DNA of 7,701 nt, taken from the NCBI GenBank assembly GCA_902787065.1, contig CADAFA010000040.1, forward strand, positions 1 through 7,701, in the 5' to 3' direction. The DNA is from an uncultured Elusimicrobium sp. GTDB lineage: Bacteria > Elusimicrobiota > Elusimicrobia > Elusimicrobiales > Elusimicrobiaceae. Under the pieces are notes generated by a model. That model worked only from the letters and a program-made list of their open reading frames with translations. It had not been told where the DNA came from and did no database searches. Below, in pieces: positions 4,919 to 7,701 of this stretch; the first letter of the stretch is position 1, and every line of letters begins with the position of its first letter. A program made the position numbers and the translations under genes.

Positions 4919-5644
4919 TTATTTATTTTTGTTTCTTATAGATTCGTTTGACACTTGGCAATTAATGCAATAGCGTGCAAACGGTAATGCCAAAATGCGC
5001 TTTTTCGGGATAGGTTTGCGGCAATATTCGCAAGTGCCGTAAATACCTTTGGAAATGCGCCTTAAAGCAGCTTCAATTTGGTCAAGTTTTTCATGGGAAC
5101 TGTCATTTAGTTCAAACAAAACTTCTTTTTCCAAACTTTGGGCGGCCAAGTCGGCTTCATCGCCGGTTTCGTTTTCCGGCATTTCTTCGTTCTTTTTGTT
5201 TTTGATGCGTTCCAAAATTTCTTTACGCATCTCAAGCAAATGTTGTTCGATTTCTTTAATTTCTTTTTGTGTCAAAACTTCACTTTCGGCTTTTGCCTTT
5301 TTTATTACCGGCAAAACTTTTGTTACAACTTCTTTTTTAATTTGTTTTGAAATATTTTTTACAGCTTTTTTTATGGTTTTAACCGCAGCTTTTTTTTGCT
5401 TTACAATGTTTTTCTTGGTAACATTTTTCTTTATATCTTTTTTAACTTTTTTAACAATTTTTTTGGCGGCTTTTTTTTGCGCTGTAACCTTTTTAGCAAC
5501 CTGCTTAACAAGCTTTTTTACTTGTTTTTTTATTGCCTTTTTAAGAGGTTTCTGAGCAACTTTCTTTGTTACTTTCTTTGCTGTTTTTTTAACAACTTTT
5601 TTTATTTGTTTTTTTTGTTTTTTAACTTGTTTTTTTGCTTTCAT
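4919..5644 (-). CDS. DksA/TraR-type zinc-finger protein with a histone-H1-like lysine-rich N-terminal domain
   Basis: DksA/TraR proteins enter the RNA polymerase secondary channel and retune initiation, often with ppGpp. This 241-residue protein has two parts. Residues 1-118 are extremely basic (48 Lys in the first 110, no Arg, only two acidic), with hydrophobic residues every 3-4 positions between KK pairs, resembling histone H1-like and AlgP-like tails that bind DNA. Residues 125-232 are the DksA-like part: a coiled coil, a tip D162-E-A-D165-L-A167 matching the DxxDxA motif of DksA, and a four-cysteine zinc finger (C205-x2-C208-x17-C226-x2-C229) with the usual 17-residue gap. Typical DksA is about 150 residues, so the basic domain is an addition. 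ATG 5644 has AGGAAG (5652-5657) seven bases upstream. RNA polymerase binding is inferred from the motif; nucleoid binding is inferred from composition. Confidence 0.88.
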   Translation of the reverse strand: MKAKKQVKKQKKQIKKVVKKTAKKVTKKVAQKPLKKAIKKQVKKLVKQVAKKVTAQKKAAKKIVKKVKKDIKKNVTKKNIVKQKKAAVKTIKKAVKNISKQIKKEVVTKVLPVIKKAKAESEVLTQKEIKEIEQHLLEMRKEILERIKNKKNEEMPENETGDEADLAAQSLEKEVLFELNDSSHEKLDQIEAALRRISKGIYGTCEYCRKPIPKKRILALPFARYCINCQVSNESIRNKNK

Positions 5645-5678
5645 TTTAATACTTCCTTAATATTAAATCTTTTACCGC

Positions 5679-5710
5679 AAGTAAGCCGAGTTATAAAACT
5701 CGGCCTACTT
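5679..5710 (-). promoter_or_regulatory. Hairpin in the leader of the DksA-like gene
   Basis: GCCGAGTT (5685-5692) and AACTCGGC (5697-5704) pair perfectly around an ATAA loop. After one A/C mismatch, AAGTA/TACTT extends the stem to 13 pairs. No T run follows on either strand, so it is not a plain terminator. It lies in the predicted 5' leader, 22 bp upstream of the ribosome site, and could affect mRNA stability or translation. Confidence 0.6.
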
Positions 5711-5723
5711 TGAGAACTCCTCA

Positions 5724-5755
5724 GGGGGTAATATTGAAGAGTTCATCGGGGGTAA
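5724..5755. repeat. Direct repeat GGGGGTAA in the leader of the DksA-like gene
   Basis: GGGGGTAA occurs at 5724-5731 and 5748-5755, 24 bp apart, and reads TTACCCCC in the minus-strand transcript. GAACTC (5714-5719) and GAGTTC (5739-5744) form an inverted pair around the first copy. The C-rich copies fall just after the predicted transcription start, so they could bind a protein on DNA or RNA. No function can be assigned. Confidence 0.5.
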
Positions 5756-5764
5756 ACATAGTAA

Positions 5765-5793
5765 ATGATAACTAAATTTAACGTAAATGTCAA
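5765..5793 (-). promoter_or_regulatory. Promoter of the DksA-like gene
   Basis: On the minus strand, TTGACA (5788-5793) lies 17 bp before TATCAT (5765-5770), a perfect -35 with a one-mismatch -10. The expected start near 5758 gives a leader of about 113 nt, long enough to include the C-rich repeats and the 13-bp hairpin. Confidence 0.75.
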
Positions 5794-5833
5794 CTATTTT
5801 TTTGAGGATATTTAACTATCTATAACCCTTATT

Positions 5834-5863
5834 TTGACACCTGTTATACCTAACTGCTATAAT
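5834..5863 (+). promoter_or_regulatory. Strong promoter of the glycosyltransferase-deacetylase operon
   Basis: TTGACA (5834-5839), an 18-bp spacer, and TATAAT (5858-5863) with a TG extension at 5855-5856. The expected start, 7-8 bases after the -10, is at 5870-5871, which is the A of the ATG. The spacer contains GTTA-tacc-TAAC, a short inverted pair of doubtful meaning. Confidence 0.8.
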
Positions 5864-5870
5864 ATAAAAT

Positions 5871-6641
5871 ATGGAAAAGAAGAATAAGTTATCAGTCTAC
5901 ATAATAACTAAAAATGAGGAACAAACTTTACCACACTGTTTGGAAAGTGTGCAAGGCTTGGCAGATGAAATTATTGTGGTAGATAGTTTTTCTGCCGATA
6001 AAACACTTGAAATTGCCCAAAAATACGGCGCAAAAACTTTCCAAAGGCCTTTCAAAGGCTTTCAGGATCAAAAACAATTTGCTTTAGACCAATGTTCCTG
6101 CGAATGGGTGCTGAATTTAGATGCAGATGAAGCAATTTCACCTATGCTTAAACAAAAAATTGCAGAAATAATAAACAGTCCCGTTAAAGAAAAAATGTTT
6201 TTTATACCGGAACAAGTAACTTTTTTAGGCTGCAAAATGAACTATAGCGGTCTTACAGGTCGTTTCCACGAACGCCTTGCTTATAGGGAGGGTACAAAAT
6301 ATTCCGTCGGTGCCGTACATGAAAAAATAATGAACGACGGCCCTGTCAAATATTTAAAGGGATATTATTGTTATCATACCCCGTACACTTCAATAGAACA
6401 ATATTTTAATAAATTTAATCAATACTCCACTTTGGGGGCACAGTATCTGTTTGAAAGCGGTAAAAAATTTAATTGTTTAAATTTATTTCGCCAACCGCTG
6501 GATTTTATTAAAATATATATTCTGCATTTAGGTTTTTTAGATGGTATACATGGCTTTTTATGGGCCTGGTTTTCCTCTGTTTACCCGACTGTAAAATATG
6601 CAAAACTTTGGTTTTTGGAGTACAAGAATAAATGCAAATAA
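5871..6641 (+). CDS. Family 2 glycosyltransferase, WaaE/KdtX-like (LPS core type)
   Basis: The 256-residue GT-A fold enzyme is predicted to transfer a sugar from a nucleotide-sugar donor on the cytoplasmic face of the inner membrane. Motifs: LSVYIITKNEE (7-17) at the nucleotide-binding start, C23-LESV, DEIIVVDSFSADKT (32-45), GF--QK-FAL (63-72), WVLNLDADE (79-87) with the metal-binding D84-A-D86, and AVHEKI (148-153), typical of the WaaE/KdtX branch, which adds glucose to core heptose in enterobacteria. The length is that of the family. The acceptor here cannot be known: WaaE-like enzymes outside enterobacteria act on varied glycans. No Shine-Dalgarno sequence precedes the ATG and the promoter points to a leaderless mRNA. 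Its last 10 bp overlap the deacetylase gene. Confidence 0.9.
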   Translation: MEKKNKLSVYIITKNEEQTLPHCLESVQGLADEIIVVDSFSADKTLEIAQKYGAKTFQRPFKGFQDQKQFALDQCSCEWVLNLDADEAISPMLKQKIAEIINSPVKEKMFFIPEQVTFLGCKMNYSGLTGRFHERLAYREGTKYSVGAVHEKIMNDGPVKYLKGYYCYHTPYTSIEQYFNKFNQYSTLGAQYLFESGKKFNCLNLFRQPLDFIKIYILHLGFLDGIHGFLWAWFSSVYPTVKYAKLWFLEYKNKCK

Positions 6642-7405
6642 TATTTATCGCTGCCATACTTTTAGGAATTATTTTTATTGCATTTTCCATTCGCTTTACT
6701 TGGTGGTGGCGGCCCTTTTATAACGGTTTTGCTGTTTTTATGTATCATCATGTAAGGCCTGCCTATCAAAACAAAAGGGGGGAAGATCTATCTTTTGCAA
6801 TTACCCCGGAAACTTTTGAAGAACACGTAAAATATTTAATAACCAAAGGATATAATTTTATCGGGCTTGAAGATTTATCTTCAAATAATATAAAAAAACC
6901 TGCTATGCTAACTTTTGATGATGGTTATGTTGATAATTATAAATTTGTCTTTCCGATACTAAAAAAATATAATATCAAAGCAGTAATTTTTTTAATAGCC
7001 GGTAAAATAGGAATAGACCCTGAGTTAATGACTTGGGAACAAGTTTACGAAATGCAAAACAGCGGGCTTGTCAGTTTTGGTTCCCATGGGCTAACACATG
7101 CAAATATCAGACGTATGGAAGCAAGCTCTGCAATAAAAGAATTAAAGGAAAGTAAGCATATTTTAGAAACTAAACTCGGCCATAGTATCTCAGCTTTTTG
7201 TTATCCTCTTGGTGCAGGGGGGACTGATGAGCGTGTCCGCAAATTGGTTTTTGATGCGGGATATTTGTTTGATTTTAGCACAAGGCGGGGCTTAAACCCT
7301 TGGCCTTTAAAAAGTGACAGAACTATCTATCGTGCTTTCCCAAGGGGCAAAGAAACAAAACTTGATTTTATTTTACAAACCCATTTGGGACGTTCAAAAC
7401 TATAG
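6632..7405 (+). CDS. Membrane-anchored polysaccharide deacetylase (CE4/NodB)
   Basis: The 257-residue protein starts with an uncleaved-looking membrane segment (residues 2-20, IIFIAAILLGIIFIAFSI), followed by a Trp/Arg stretch and FMYHHV (36-41). The NodB domain shows LTFDDG (93-98; catalytic base and metal Asp at 96-97), SHGLTH (151-156; metal ligands H152 and H156), FCYPLG (189-194), and a DFSTRRGLN turn (214-222) where NodB motif 4 is expected. CE4 enzymes remove acetyl groups from N-acetylated sugars using a divalent metal. The anchor suggests the domain faces the periplasm. The start overlaps the glycosyltransferase stop (ATGCAAATAA); GGAG (6617-6620) lies 11 bases upstream. The pair probably builds and then deacetylates one envelope glycan; the substrate is unknown. 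The protein ends just ahead of the tRNA promoter. Confidence 0.9.
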   Translation: MQIIFIAAILLGIIFIAFSIRFTWWWRPFYNGFAVFMYHHVRPAYQNKRGEDLSFAITPETFEEHVKYLITKGYNFIGLEDLSSNNIKKPAMLTFDDGYVDNYKFVFPILKKYNIKAVIFLIAGKIGIDPELMTWEQVYEMQNSGLVSFGSHGLTHANIRRMEASSAIKELKESKHILETKLGHSISAFCYPLGAGGTDERVRKLVFDAGYLFDFSTRRGLNPWPLKSDRTIYRAFPRGKETKLDFILQTHLGRSKL

Positions 7406-7409
7406 TTTG

Positions 7410-7438
7410 TAGACAAATCGCTCAAAGTTTAATATAAT
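7410..7438 (+). promoter_or_regulatory. Promoter of the tRNA-Val gene
   Basis: TAGACA (7410-7415), 17 bp, then a perfect TATAAT (7433-7438). The start near 7445 leaves about 11 nt of 5' leader for RNase P to remove. The -35 begins five bases after the deacetylase stop codon, so the tRNA has its own transcription unit. Confidence 0.8.
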
Positions 7439-7455
7439 ATATGTAAGAATTTAAG

Positions 7456-7532
7456 GGGCTGGTAGCTCAACTGGTTAGAGCGTCCGCCTTACACGCGGAA
7501 GGTTGAAGGTTCGAGTCCTTTCTAGCCCACCA
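7456..7532 (+). tRNA. tRNA-Val, anticodon UAC
   Basis: A complete cloverleaf. The acceptor stem GGGCTGG (7456-7462) pairs with CTAGCCC (7522-7528) with one G-U. The D stem is GCTC/GAGC with loop AACTGGTTA. The anticodon stem is TCCGC/GCGGA with loop CTTACAC, so bases 34-36 are TAC (7490-7492), reading GUA valine codons. The variable loop is AGGTT. The T arm is GAAGG-TTCGAGT-CCTTT. The discriminator is A, and CCA (7530-7532) is encoded. Confidence 0.98.
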
Positions 7533-7540
7533 TTTTAAAA

Positions 7541-7566
7541 GGCATCTTGTTAAAGATGCCTTTTTT
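7541..7566 (+). terminator. Rho-independent terminator of the tRNA gene
   Basis: GGCATCTT (7541-7548) pairs with AAGATGCC (7553-7560) over a GTTA loop, followed by six T's. Flanking AAAA/TTTT can lengthen the stem, so it may also work on the minus strand. Confidence 0.93.
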
Positions 7567-7701
7567 GATGTCTTATTTATTCCTTTTCCGTCGTAATTTT
7601 GTATTATTTTTTATTTATCAAGGTCATAGAGTACTTTTAGATGATTTAGAATAAGCGCTATTTTAGCCATTTTTCTCTAACTGCCAAAAAAACAGGATCC
7701 A
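7567..7701. other. AT-rich end of the window with no supportable gene
   Basis: I see only short open stretches: a 28-codon plus-strand ORF from 7568 and a 19-codon minus-strand ORF, neither with a ribosome site. Minus-strand frames entering from the right edge stop after about 8-13 codons, so the 3' end of a gene beyond the edge is possible but cannot be shown. Confidence 0.4.

Noticed and set aside
5049..5713. Several Phe-rich plus-strand open frames opposite the lysine-rich gene
   Set aside because: They are the antisense of poly-Lys (AAA/TTT) codons; they lack ribosome sites and family motifs, and the minus-strand frame has a clear zinc-finger domain.
6508..6690. 60-codon minus-strand frame across the glycosyltransferase-deacetylase junction
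   Set aside because: It is antisense to two recognised genes and their overlap; no promoter or ribosome site supports it.
7568..7654. 28-codon plus-strand ORF after the tRNA terminator
   Set aside because: It starts inside the terminator tail with no promoter or ribosome site, and the sequence resembles no family I know.
7612..7701. Minus-strand reading frames entering from the right edge
   Set aside because: All stop within about 8-13 codons of the edge and a 19-codon ORF inside has no good ribosome site; too short to call a gene end.
1..7701. CRISPR array, transposase, phage integration site or defence system
   Set aside because: No spaced repeats, transposase motifs, target-site duplications or toxin/nuclease motifs were seen; the tRNA-Val 3' end is not repeated in the window.

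Overview
The window reads as an AT-rich chromosomal segment of a Gram-negative (two-membrane) bacterium. The evidence is an RND efflux pump, an outer-membrane beta-barrel protein with a C-terminal Phe, a type IV pilin-like protein and a WaaE-like LPS glycosyltransferase. The pilin style (G|FTLLELL...ALPQYKYAVAKARF), the low GC and the lysine-rich DksA-like protein suggest the Elusimicrobiota (Elusimicrobium-like gut bacteria). That placement is inference; no rRNA or marker gene is present.

Layout. Positions 1-1598 (minus strand) hold an efflux operon: an AcrA-like lipoprotein adaptor overlaps the start of an AcrB-like permease, which runs off the left edge. A consensus promoter (TTGACA-17-TATAAT) with a 10-bp inverted repeat at the start site precedes the operon, so it looks repressor-controlled. 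Positions 1701-2896 (minus) hold a TraF/PorV-like outer-membrane barrel gene with its own terminator. Diverging from it, 2952-3977 (plus) encodes an exported GH3/NagZ-type N-acetylglucosaminidase. Its -10 box sits so close to the AUG that the mRNA is probably leaderless.

Positions 3982-4269 contain no protein gene. They hold the most striking element in the window: a promoter, about 250 nt of dense RNA secondary structure with several strong hairpins and a 10-bp pseudoknot, and an intrinsic-terminator-like 3' end. I could not match it to tmRNA, RNase P RNA, 6S RNA, SRP RNA or a riboswitch class that I can recognise by eye. It is followed at once by a pilin-like gene (4305-4847), so it is either a free-standing ncRNA or a pilin leader/attenuator.

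Positions 4919-5644 (minus) encode a DksA/TraR zinc-finger protein carrying about 118 residues of histone-H1-like lysine-rich N-terminal domain, behind a structured 5' leader. From 5834 (plus) a strong promoter drives a WaaE/KdtX-like glycosyltransferase, again probably leaderless, overlapped by a membrane-anchored NodB-type polysaccharide deacetylase. The two look like an envelope-glycan pair. The window closes with tRNA-Val(UAC), its promoter and terminator, then 135 bp with no supportable feature.

Most genes act at the envelope: efflux, outer-membrane barrel, peptidoglycan-sugar hydrolysis, pilin and LPS/glycan synthesis. They are separate transcription units, however, not one pathway.
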